A program made the translations under genes and the position numbers. Shown here in pieces: positions 1-5,304 of a stretch of 5,304 nucleotides of DNA. Source of the stretch: an uncultured Akkermansia sp. Lineage in GTDB: Bacteria > Verrucomicrobiota > Verrucomicrobiia > Verrucomicrobiales > Akkermansiaceae. Where the stretch lies: the NCBI GenBank assembly GCA_947585525.1, contig CANPXA010000134.1:1-5304 (forward strand), written 5' to 3'. Below the pieces are notes generated by a model. It worked only from the letters and a program-made list of their open reading frames with translations. It searched no databases and had not been told where the DNA came from. Every line of letters starts with the position of its first letter. The first letter of the stretch is position 1.

Positions 1-30
1 TGCACGGGGCCGTCGGACGCTTTGCCTCCC

Positions 31-45
31 CGCGCCGCCGGCGCG
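31..45. other. GC-rich hairpin at left edge
   Basis: A perfect 6-bp inverted repeat (cgcgcc / ggcgcg) encloses a 3-nt loop. No T-run follows, so it is not a standard intrinsic terminator on the + strand. It lies 9 nt before the first heptamer repeat tract and could belong to the 3' end or trailer of a gene whose body lies left of the window. Bases 1-54 are open in frames 1 and 3 but are too short to assign to a gene. Confidence 0.35.
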
Positions 46-54
46 CTAACATCC

Positions 55-84
55 AATTCGTAATTCGTAATTCGTAATTCGTAA
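55..84. repeat. Heptameric tandem repeat (AATTCGT)n, 4.3 copies
   Basis: Four perfect head-to-tail copies of AATTCGT plus two extra bases make a 30-bp tract with a strict 7-bp period. It lies in the leader region about 60 bp upstream of the ketopantoate reductase start. Read on the opposite strand the unit can be phased as TACGAAT, which shares TACGA with the second heptamer tract at 2011-2047. Short heptameric tandem repeats scattered between genes are known in several bacterial groups, for example the STRR sequences of cyanobacteria. No coding role is evident here. Confidence 0.9.
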
Positions 85-145
85 ATAGGCAAACGCTCCT
101 CGTTTGCCCCTTGCTAACTTGGACGGGACGTGGTATGGTAAAGGC

Positions 146-1066
146 ATGAAGATCGCGATACTGGGAGCGGGTGCATTGGGATGCTATTACGGGGCACGTC
201 TGGAAGAAGCAGGAAACGATGTGTGCTACATCATGCGCTCCGCCTGTCGGCAGGTTCAGGAAAATGGATTGCACATCCACAGCGTGCACGGCGACATTGA
301 GCTGCCGCAGGTCAAAGCCGTGCGTTCTCCGGAAGAGTGCGGGAAGGTTGATCTCGTGGTGGTCGCGTGGAAGACGTGTTGCAATGAAGGATTCGCTCAG
401 GCTCTGCCTCCTCTCGTGGGGGAACGCACGCGAGTGGTCACCCTGCAAAACGGTATGGGCAACGCCGAGCAAATCGGCGAGGTCGTGCCGCCGGAGCGCG
501 TATTCACCGGACTCTGTTTCGTATGCTGCATGGTCAAAGAACCCGGGGTCATCACGCACTTGGAAGGCGGCGATATTCAGTTTGCACCCCTGTTGCCCAC
601 AGAGGAAGGTTTGGTCGGAGCTCGGGAGTTGGCGGCTCTCTTTGCCGCCGCACGCATCAAGACGAGCGCCTTCCTTCACACGGAGCAAATCCTCTGGTGC
701 AAATTGACGTGGAATATTCCGTTCAACGGTCTTTGCCTTGCTCACGGCGGCATCAACGTCGAAGAACTCTTCCGTATGCCCGCCGAAGTCGAACGCGCCC
801 GCGGCATCATCGAGGAAGTCTGTCTGGCGGCGAAGATGCGGGGCTACCCGCTGGATCCCGATATCGTCGATTACCAAATGCGACGTACAGCGGTCATGGG
901 TCCCTTCACCCCCAGCAGCGCCGTCGATTACAACCTGGGACGCCCCGTGGAATATGAAGCCATCTGGGGGAATCCTCTGCGCCGCGCCCGAGCCGTGAAT
1001 GCCCCCATCCCCCTCTGGGAGCAACTCTGCCGCGAGATTCGCGCCCGCCTCGGGATGCCCGACTGA
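146..1066 (+). CDS. panE: 2-dehydropantoate 2-reductase (ketopantoate reductase, PanE/ApbA family)
   Basis: A cytosolic enzyme of pantothenate/coenzyme A biosynthesis that reduces 2-dehydropantoate to pantoate with NADPH. The 306-residue product has the usual family length. The N-terminal Rossmann fold opens with GAGALG (residues 7-12). R31 sits where the E. coli enzyme's R31 contacts the NADPH phosphate, and LQNGMGN (100-106) is the conserved nucleotide/substrate loop. The C-terminal helical domain carries the catalytic lysine K186 in CKLTWN, with N190 and N194 following, then S257/S258 and E269 in GRPVEYEAI, matching the family's substrate-binding Ser and Glu. The ATG at 146 is chosen because the Rossmann strand begins directly there. 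An in-frame TTG at 104 would add 14 unconserved residues. AAAGG at 140-144 is too close to the ATG to be a convincing ribosome-binding site. The TPR-like gene follows after 23 nt and is probably co-transcribed. The superfamily also contains other 2-oxoacid reductases, so the exact substrate is inferred. Confidence 0.9.
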   Translation: MKIAILGAGALGCYYGARLEEAGNDVCYIMRSACRQVQENGLHIHSVHGDIELPQVKAVRSPEECGKVDLVVVAWKTCCNEGFAQALPPLVGERTRVVTLQNGMGNAEQIGEVVPPERVFTGLCFVCCMVKEPGVITHLEGGDIQFAPLLPTEEGLVGARELAALFAAARIKTSAFLHTEQILWCKLTWNIPFNGLCLAHGGINVEELFRMPAEVERARGIIEEVCLAAKMRGYPLDPDIVDYQMRRTAVMGPFTPSSAVDYNLGRPVEYEAIWGNPLRRARAVNAPIPLWEQLCREIRARLGMPD

Positions 1067-1089
1067 CCACATCTTATCTCTCCCCGCAT

Positions 1090-2082
1090 ATGCTCAGGCG
1101 TCGTCTCATCGTGACCTGCTTCCGCTACGCATCGGGCATCCTCTTGCTCGCGCTCGGGGGAGCGGGTATTCTGCACCTCCTCGGTGAAGATGTCCGACAT
1201 GTGGAAAAAGAGGCGGGTCTGTACAACGGCGTAACGCTGGCCGGCAGCGGCAGGGACGCCCTCGCCGAGCATCTCTCCTTTTTCATGCTCGGCGGTCTGA
1301 GCAGTCTCGCCGCTGAAATCATGGTGCTGGATGCAACCAGCGCATGGATTGAACGCGACTGGACACGCGTCGAGCAACGCTGGAATGCCGCCACGACCCT
1401 CAATCCGCGCCGCCCCAACTACTGGATCAACGCCGCGCGCGACATGGCCGTGAACGCTGCGGCTCACGCGGCCAACGACTCTTCTCTCACGGAACGTGAA
1501 CGGACTCTGCGTTCACGCTCCTTTTTCCATCGCGGTGAAAAATTTTTGGAAGACGGAGCCCTGCACCATCCAACGTCTGCCCTCATTCGCGTGAGTCAAG
1601 GCGATATGTACGCCGATCTCAACCGTTTCCCCAACTTCGGCAAAGCTGCGGAGGCCTACGGAGAAGCCGTGCGTCTCGGCGCCGCTCCCCTCTACCGACG
1701 CCAGGAATTCTACAACCTTTGCCGCATCCGTGGACGCGAACAAGAGGCATGGGAGCTCGGCCGCGCCCTCTACGATTCCCCTTCTCAGCGTCTTCCCTCC
1801 CTCCTCTGCCTTCTCTTCGTCCTCCAGAACCAAATTGACGTACCTCCCCGGCAACGACTCTCCGTGGAACAACTCTTCGGTTCACCCGAAAAAGCCCGAC
1901 GCGAACTTTCGCGCTTCGAGCACAACTCCCTCCGTTTCCCTGTTTATGGGATCAAAGACTTCCTCCGGAAGCAGCAGCCCAGGGCAGCCGCATTAGAAAA
2001 TGCGGTTGCTATGTACGATGTACGATGTACGATGTACGATGTACGATTTATTAATAATGTGCGCGTTGCGCAATTTTTTTGA
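1090..2082 (+). CDS. Membrane-anchored TPR-like helical repeat protein, unknown function
   Basis: A 330-residue protein with a basic N-terminus (MLRRR), one hydrophobic segment at about residues 12-31, and a predominantly helical remainder. This suggests an inner-membrane anchor with a periplasmic or cytoplasmic helical-repeat domain. Helix pairs with TPR-like spacing are visible around residues 66-125 (GGLSSLAAEIMVLDATSAW, then RDW...RWNAATTLNPRRPNYW) and 147-227, including KAAEAYGEAVRLG and REQEAWELGRALY. The GG-L-S-L-A-E and D-W...L-P-R-P-W pattern resembles single-pass TPR proteins I recall from Verrucomicrobiota-like genomes. I cannot assign a partner or pathway. The ATG at 1090 lacks a Shine-Dalgarno sequence and follows the panE stop by 23 nt, consistent with one operon. 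The C-terminus is odd. From about residue 298 the reading frame crosses a hairpin, residues 308-319 are encoded by a 7-bp tandem repeat, and the TGA stop abuts the T-run of a terminator. The original end of the protein was probably near residue 300. Confidence 0.75.
   Translation: MLRRRLIVTCFRYASGILLLALGGAGILHLLGEDVRHVEKEAGLYNGVTLAGSGRDALAEHLSFFMLGGLSSLAAEIMVLDATSAWIERDWTRVEQRWNAATTLNPRRPNYWINAARDMAVNAAAHAANDSSLTERERTLRSRSFFHRGEKFLEDGALHHPTSALIRVSQGDMYADLNRFPNFGKAAEAYGEAVRLGAAPLYRRQEFYNLCRIRGREQEAWELGRALYDSPSQRLPSLLCLLFVLQNQIDVPPRQRLSVEQLFGSPEKARRELSRFEHNSLRFPVYGIKDFLRKQQPRAAALENAVAMYDVRCTMYDVRFINNVRVAQFF
1983..2010 (+). other. Strong 12-bp hairpin inside the 3' end of the TPR-like gene
   Basis: The arms 1983-1994 and 1999-2010 pair over 12 positions, including two G-T wobbles, around a 4-nt AGAA loop. 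The central 7 bp (ccgcatt / aatgcgg) are perfect. It sits in codons for about residues 298-307 and abuts the heptamer repeat tract. No T-run follows directly, so it is not a classic terminator. It could be an RNA 3'-end stabilising structure or part of an inserted repeat element. Confidence 0.6.
2011..2047. repeat. Heptameric tandem repeat (TGTACGA)n, 5 copies
   Basis: Five perfect copies of TGTACGA (2012-2046), with one matching base on each side, form a 37-bp tract. It is read in frame as residues 308-319 of the TPR-like protein (MYDVRCTMYDVR). Because 7 is not a multiple of 3, a one-copy change shifts the downstream frame. One extra copy would end the protein at the TAA at 2052-2054; one fewer would bypass the present TGA and read to a TGA near 2135. 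The unit can be phased as TACGATG and shares TACGA with the complement of the tract at 55-84. Confidence 0.95.
2060..2080 (+). terminator. Intrinsic terminator of the panE/TPR-like transcript
   Basis: A 5-bp GC-rich stem (tgcgc / gcgca) with a 3-nt loop at 2060-2072 is followed, after one A, by seven consecutive Ts (2074-2080). This is the standard rho-independent layout for + strand transcription. The stem and T-run lie inside the last codons of the TPR-like frame, whose TGA stop uses the last T. That supports the view that translation originally ended upstream. Confidence 0.75.
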
Positions 2083-2133
2083 ATCATCAACGTGTGCGGA
2101 TGAGTTCGCTAGATCCGTCACCATGATGACCGT

Positions 2134-2162
2134 TTGATGCCACGATTTTCGATATGCATCAA
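2134..2162. repeat. Imperfect inverted repeat in the convergent intergenic gap
   Basis: Seven-base arms ttgatgc (2134-2140) and gcatcaa (2156-2162) pair perfectly. Inside them cga / tcg can add a short second stem with a TTT loop, leaving an unpaired ca / atat internal bulge. It lies between the convergent TPR-like and XerC genes. No T-run follows on either strand, so it is not a canonical terminator. It could be a processing structure at the 3' end of the leftward transcript or a protein-binding site, but no family is recognised. Confidence 0.4.
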
Positions 2163-2210
2163 CAATGGTATCAATTCATAAGAGTATTCTCTCCGTTGTT
2201 TCACTTTTCT

Positions 2211-2222
2211 CAAACGCGTTTG
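2211..2222. repeat. Perfect 12-bp palindrome caaacgcgtttg
   Basis: The sequence is its own reverse complement over 12 bases and lies 20 bp beyond the XerC stop codon in the convergent gap. With no loop and no T-run it is a poor terminator candidate. A dimeric DNA-binding protein could use such a site, but nothing identifies one, and a chance occurrence is possible. Confidence 0.4.
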
Positions 2223-2242
2223 CCCTGAGCCGCAGCCCTAGT

Positions 2243-3187
2243 TTAAGCGCGCGGGTGGGCGCTGCGATAGACTTCCTTCATGCGCGTTTTGGTGACGTGC
2301 GTGTAGATTTGAGTGGTGGAGAGGGAGGCATGACCGAGGAGCTCCTGAACGGCACGCAGATCCGCCCCGGCATCAAGGAGGTGAGTCGCGAAGGTGTGGC
2401 GCAACTTGTGCGGTGAGATGTGGAGGGGTATATCGGAGTACCGGAGATATTTTTCCAGCATGAGCTGGATGCTCCGCCCGGTGAGCCTCCGCCCCAGGCG
2501 ACTGATAAACAGGGGAGAAATTCCGGAGATGCCTGCCATTTCGCGGTATGTGCGCACCGCTTCGCGCGCGTAGTCCCCCACCGGGATGAGCCGCACCTTG
2601 CGTCCCTTGCCGACAACGCGTATGCACTCATCCCCCTCCTGCAGGGCATTGGCATTGAGACTCACCAACTCACTCAAACGCATCCCGCAGGAATAGAAAA
2701 GCTCGAGAATAGCGGCATCCCGATAGGGCAACCACGGAGGACTCTTCTTGTCCACGGGGAGTCGGAAGGGCATACCGAGCAACTCCTCCATCTGTTTGAT
2801 GTTGAGGTGCACCGGCAGAGGATGGCGAGCTTTGGGCAATGTGACGTCCGCCAGCGGGCTCGTTGGCACCTGTCCGTAGCGCACAAGGTAGTTGTAGAAT
2901 GAGCGCAGAGCAGCAAAGCGCAGACGTATGGTGGAGGACTTGAGCTGATCCTGCATGGCCTGGTAGAGCCAGCTGCGGAAATTCTGCGCTCCGCAAGCCG
3001 ACCAGGACTCGAAGTCCTGGCCCATCCATTCGCGGAATTGCGTGAGGGAGCGAGAGTAGGCTTCAAGTGTGAGCGGGGAAGCATTGCGCTCCGCCTTCAT
3101 GTAACGCAGGAAGGCATCCACAAGCTCATCCCCACGCTGCTTGTCTTCCGGCAGCTGCGGTTGAGAAGCTGGCGTTTTCTTCTTCAT
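2243..3187 (-). CDS. xerC: Tyrosine recombinase XerC (site-specific integrase family)
   Basis: A 314-residue tyrosine recombinase of Xer type. In bacteria these act in pairs at the chromosomal dif site to resolve chromosome dimers. An N-terminal SAM-like core-binding domain covers about residues 20-105. The catalytic domain covers about 125-305 and contains the full active set: R170 in CGMRLSEL, K194 in VVGKGRK, H260 and R263 in HKLRH, H286 in LLGHASLS, and the nucleophile Y295 in TTQIYTH. The ending EVYRSAHPRA is closer to XerC than XerD. GADLRAVQELLGH combines features of both, so XerC is preferred but not certain. The start at 3187 is supported by AGGAG 8 nt upstream. A longer frame from 3280 would overlap the porin and add 31 unrelated residues. 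The gene follows the porin by 44 nt, an unusual neighbour for a recombinase. It has the length and motifs of a housekeeping Xer protein, not of a phage or element integrase. Confidence 0.93.
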   Translation of the reverse strand: MKKKTPASQPQLPEDKQRGDELVDAFLRYMKAERNASPLTLEAYSRSLTQFREWMGQDFESWSACGAQNFRSWLYQAMQDQLKSSTIRLRFAALRSFYNYLVRYGQVPTSPLADVTLPKARHPLPVHLNIKQMEELLGMPFRLPVDKKSPPWLPYRDAAILELFYSCGMRLSELVSLNANALQEGDECIRVVGKGRKVRLIPVGDYAREAVRTYREMAGISGISPLFISRLGRRLTGRSIQLMLEKYLRYSDIPLHISPHKLRHTFATHLLDAGADLRAVQELLGHASLSTTQIYTHVTKTRMKEVYRSAHPRA

Positions 3188-3195
3188 CGCGTGTG

Positions 3196-3200
3196 CTCCT
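3196..3200 (-). promoter_or_regulatory. Shine-Dalgarno site of xerC
   Basis: On the - strand AGGAG lies 8 nt before the ATG at 3187, in the 44-nt gap after the porin stop. It fixes the XerC start. It contrasts with the porin and response-regulator starts, which have no comparable motif. Confidence 0.8.
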
Positions 3201-3231
3201 GCCGACGCGTATGACCCCGCCGCACCGTTGC

Positions 3232-4500
3232 TTAAAAGCTCCAGCGCGCGGCAGTCTGGAACGACCATCCGTTGTAGCAATCCGCCCCATCGTTGCGAGC
3301 CGTCGTGTACTCAATGCCGAACATGAGCTTCGCCGCGTTCTTGTCCTTGGCGGAAAGATAGAGGTTCGCCCCGAGGTAGAAGGCATGGATGCTGTCCACC
3401 CAGGAGGCGGCCGTGGTCTGTGTGCAGATGTAGCGATCCGACGCCAGTTTGCAGGCGCCGTGTCCGGTCATGCCGGTGTAACGCAGCACGAGGTCCACAT
3501 GCGGTGTGAGCGAGAAGATGGGCTGAAGCTCGAGACCGATGTTGTTCGTTCCTTTGCCGGTTTCCTGCTCAAAAGCGGAGACGAGGTTGGACTGGAAGAG
3601 GAAGCGATGGCGCTTGTACTCGTAGCCGAGGGAGACCGCATCCTGGAAACCGAGACCGAAGTAGTTGGCGCCGGGCTTGTGCTTGCCGTGGTACGCATTG
3701 TCGAAGTCGTGCATATACTGAGCAGAGAGTTCGTGGTAACCGCTCTCCGTGACGTGGAACTTGTGCGCCGCGCCGAAAATGGCGAAGCAGCGATCCTCCC
3801 ACCCGAACTCGCCTTTGAAGCCGCGCCCGTTGTGGTAATTGTCCGTGTTCGTCACGCTTTTGGTGGCGCTCGCACGATCATTGGCCATCAGCTGCAGGTA
3901 GATCTTGTTTTGCTTGTCGGGAGCGTAGGTCACGTCGATTCCCCAGTTGGAATCCTGCGCGAATTGGTTGGAAATGAGCGAGCGCTCGATGCAATAAATC
4001 GTGGAGCTCGGCATGGAGTAGTCCAGCGTGAAGAGGGACTTGATCTTGCCCACCTGAACGCTGAGCCCCTTCACGGAAGAAAAGTTCTTCTTCACCCAGA
4101 GCTCGAAAAGACTCGTGTAGGTGAAGTTCCGCTTGGTAAACCCATTGGCGTAGGTCTCGCGCTCCGGCAGGCCACCCAGTCGCACCCAGGTGCGGAAGGT
4201 GAAATCGCCCTTGAAGTCAGCGGTGACACCGAGCCATGAGCGACGGAACTCCTGATTCACCGGCGAGGCTCCCTTTTTGAGGTGCAGCCCGTTGCTGCCG
4301 TTGGGCTGTACGGCAGCCACCTGAAATTGCTCGAGCCAGGAAAACTTGACCTTACGGACAAAGCTATCCTTGTTCTCATACACCACCAGTGCCTTCTTCA
4401 CGTCGGAAACCAGGGCATCTGCCTTCTCCGTGAATGTCGCGCCCAGAGCCTGGGTGCTGAGCAAGAGAGAGCCTACGGCAAAAAAAGCTGTCCTTTTCAT
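3232..4500 (-). CDS. Outer-membrane porin, phosphate-selective porin O/P-like
   Basis: A 422-residue predicted beta-barrel. A signal peptide (MKRT, then a hydrophobic core and TQALG) with probable cleavage after G20 sends it to the periplasm. The last residue is F422 in AARWSF, the terminal aromatic signal recognised by the BAM assembly machinery. Alternating amphipathic strands recur throughout, for example VTADFKGDFTFRTWVRL (92-108), LGYEYKRHRFLFQSNLV (291-307), IHAFYLGANLYL (371-382) and AKLMFGIEYTT (390-400). The segment EFRRSWLGVTADFKGDF (84-100) resembles the conserved early strand pair of the OprO/OprP porin family. Substrate selectivity cannot be read from the sequence. Five cysteines remain in the mature chain, and C350 and C359 could form a loop disulfide. 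The start has no Shine-Dalgarno motif and lies 25 nt after the response-regulator stop, suggesting co-transcription with the two-component genes. The family assignment is moderate; the outer-membrane barrel call is strong. Confidence 0.8.
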   Translation of the reverse strand: MKRTAFFAVGSLLLSTQALGATFTEKADALVSDVKKALVVYENKDSFVRKVKFSWLEQFQVAAVQPNGSNGLHLKKGASPVNQEFRRSWLGVTADFKGDFTFRTWVRLGGLPERETYANGFTKRNFTYTSLFELWVKKNFSSVKGLSVQVGKIKSLFTLDYSMPSSTIYCIERSLISNQFAQDSNWGIDVTYAPDKQNKIYLQLMANDRASATKSVTNTDNYHNGRGFKGEFGWEDRCFAIFGAAHKFHVTESGYHELSAQYMHDFDNAYHGKHKPGANYFGLGFQDAVSLGYEYKRHRFLFQSNLVSAFEQETGKGTNNIGLELQPIFSLTPHVDLVLRYTGMTGHGACKLASDRYICTQTTAASWVDSIHAFYLGANLYLSAKDKNAAKLMFGIEYTTARNDGADCYNGWSFQTAARWSF

Positions 4501-4525
4501 CGTCGATTGTCGGTGCGGTGGAATC

Positions 4526-4999
4526 TCAATGCAGCTTGGAAAGGAGGGTCTTTTGGTCCAGAATGCTCATGTAGGGCCGGTACTCAATGCCTGCCTCCAT
4601 GATGTAGAGCGTGAGCAGCCTCTTGACCACGCTGAGCAGTTTCTCCGGTTCCCATGGTTTGTCCACGTAGTTATCCACCTGCCCCTCATTGATGGCGTTG
4701 ATGGTGTCCGCGTGCGTCGCCTGCCCCGTGAGCAACATCTTCTTCGTGTGCCGGAATCGACGATCGTTCGCTATCTTCGCCAGCAGGTCCGTCCCGGTCT
4801 CTCCGGGCATGACCTGGTCGGAGATGACAACGGCAACGTGATTGCCTTCAGAGTCGATCTGGTCGAGCAAGCGCATGCAGTCTGCCGTGCCGGAGGCATC
4901 CTCCAGACGTACAAGCGGGGTGAGCGGACGCAGGTCGCGCAACACGGAGTCCAGCACCTCGGGCTGGTCGTCCACACAGATGATATTAATCGTTTCCAT
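4526..4999 (-). CDS. Single-domain response regulator (CheY-like receiver)
   Basis: A 157-residue cytoplasmic protein made almost entirely of one receiver domain (about residues 4-123). The phosphorylation site is intact: acidic pair D10-D11 in CVDDQPEVL, phospho-acceptor D61 in VVISDQVMPGETG, switch threonine T91 in LLTGQAT, and K114 in YVDKPWE. After the receiver only a ~34-residue tail remains, with no recognisable DNA-binding, HD-GYP or GGDEF output domain. It probably acts through protein contacts or as a phosphorelay step, not by binding promoters. The LTGQA and VDKPWE motifs are typical of receivers that elsewhere are joined to diverse output domains. The ATG at 4999 lies inside the kinase gene, which it overlaps by 14 nt. 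With no Shine-Dalgarno sequence, translation is probably coupled to that of the kinase. A longer in-frame reading to the right is a shadow of the kinase. Confidence 0.92.
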   Translation of the reverse strand: METINIICVDDQPEVLDSVLRDLRPLTPLVRLEDASGTADCMRLLDQIDSEGNHVAVVISDQVMPGETGTDLLAKIANDRRFRHTKKMLLTGQATHADTINAINEGQVDNYVDKPWEPEKLLSVVKRLLTLYIMEAGIEYRPYMSILDQKTLLSKLH

Positions 5000-5304
5000 G
5001 GATTTGAGTGGTGGGTAGGTTAATAGTGAATGAAGTGAGTTGATGATTGCTGTGAAGTTCGATGGTGCCGTTGTAGCTGTCCACGAGGCGGCGAACGATG
5101 GAGAGCCCAAGACCGAGCCCGAAGTCGAGACCTTTTTTCTTCGTGGTAAAGCTGGGCTGGAATATCTTTTCGCGGAGGTCCTCCGGTATCTCGGGACCGT
5201 TGTTGGAAATGGTGACGGCAACGTAGTCGGTGGGGAGCAGCTCCAGCCCCTCGGCGTGCAAGGGCGTGGTCCGGATGGTGATGGTGGGTTCGGGGGTGCC
5301 ATCC
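4986..5304 (-). CDS. Sensor histidine kinase, C-terminal ATPase fragment (5' part outside window)
   Basis: The last 105 residues of a histidine kinase are visible and the frame stays open to the window edge, so the gene is cut there. Numbering from the edge, the fragment carries the second half of the HATPase domain: a G1-type box SNNGPEIP (33-40), an F box IFQPSFTTK (47-55), and a G2 box GLGLGLSIV (62-70), ending with the final strands near TIELHS and SFTINLP. In the G1 box the usual DNGPGI aspartate is Asn (N34), a variant seen in a subset of kinases, so activity is likely retained. The H-box, N-box and sensor region lie outside. The TAA stop lies 14 nt inside the downstream response regulator, a common cognate-pair arrangement. 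A TTG at 5261 is internal and not the start. Confidence 0.9.
   Translation of the reverse strand, partial: DGTPEPTITIRTTPLHAEGLELLPTDYVAVTISNNGPEIPEDLREKIFQPSFTTKKKGLDFGLGLGLSIVRRLVDSYNGTIELHSNHQLTSFTINLPTTQIHGND

Noticed and set aside
55..84. CRISPR array
   Set aside because: The repeats are 7 bp, contiguous and without spacers, and no cas gene is present.
104..145. N-terminal extension of panE from a TTG codon
   Set aside because: It adds 14 residues before the canonical MKIAILGAGALG start of the Rossmann fold, which begins at the ATG at 146.
928..1467. A 179-codon open frame on the - strand across the panE/TPR-like junction
   Set aside because: It overlaps two genes with better evidence and shows no domain or ribosome-binding site.
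2083..2242. A dif site next to xerC
   Set aside because: No pair of 11-bp Xer arms around a 6-bp centre resembling dif was found. The inverted repeat at 2134-2162 has complementarity at its outer ends and lacks the usual inner ATAA/TTAT symmetry.
2243..3187. Integrase of a mobile element
   Set aside because: Length, motifs and the AHPRA ending fit a housekeeping Xer recombinase. No attachment-site duplications, tRNA or element genes lie nearby.
3188..3280. Longer XerC start inside the porin gene
   Set aside because: It would overlap the porin 3' end and add unconserved residues, while the ATG at 3187 has a good SD.
3193..4239. A 348-codon open frame on the + strand antisense to the porin
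   Set aside because: It lies almost wholly opposite the porin, has no recognisable domain, and its Val/Glu/Arg-rich composition is what complementing barrel codons gives. The porin has a signal peptide and a terminal Phe.
4346..5023. A 225-codon open frame on the + strand across the porin start, regulator and kinase end
   Set aside because: It crosses three well-supported genes on the other strand and shows no motif.

Overview
The window comes from a Gram-negative bacterium: it encodes an outer-membrane beta-barrel protein with a signal peptide and a terminal phenylalanine. It is moderately GC-rich, densely coded, and most genes lack a clear Shine-Dalgarno sequence. The porin type, the membrane-anchored TPR protein and the weak ribosome-binding sites would fit a PVC-type lineage such as Verrucomicrobiota. 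That is an inference from style, not a demonstrated placement.

The layout is two convergent gene blocks. On the + strand, after a short left edge holding a GC hairpin and a 7-bp tandem repeat, come a ketopantoate reductase (PanE/ApbA family, 146-1066) and, 23 nt later, a membrane-anchored helical-repeat (TPR-like) protein (1090-2082). The 3' end of the latter runs through a strong hairpin, a second 7-bp tandem repeat and an intrinsic terminator, so its last ~23-30 residues are probably not conserved protein. A 160-nt convergent intergenic gap (2083-2242) holds only an imperfect inverted repeat and a 12-bp palindrome.

On the - strand, reading from the right edge inward, four genes lie head-to-tail: the C-terminal ATPase part of a sensor histidine kinase (cut by the window edge), a stand-alone receiver-domain response regulator overlapping it by 14 nt, a predicted outer-membrane porin 25 nt further on, and a complete XerC-type tyrosine recombinase 44 nt after that. 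The spacing suggests one transcript. The kinase and regulator are almost certainly partners. The porin may be a target or merely co-transcribed. XerC has the only strong ribosome-binding site among the four genes, so it may be translated, and perhaps transcribed, independently.

No CRISPR array, transposase, rRNA or tRNA was recognised, and nothing here amounts to a clear new system. The items most worth a second look are the two heptameric repeat tracts, which share a TACGA core in opposite orientation and each follow a hairpin; the frame-changing repeat inside the 3' end of the TPR gene; and the kinase-regulator-porin-recombinase gene order.
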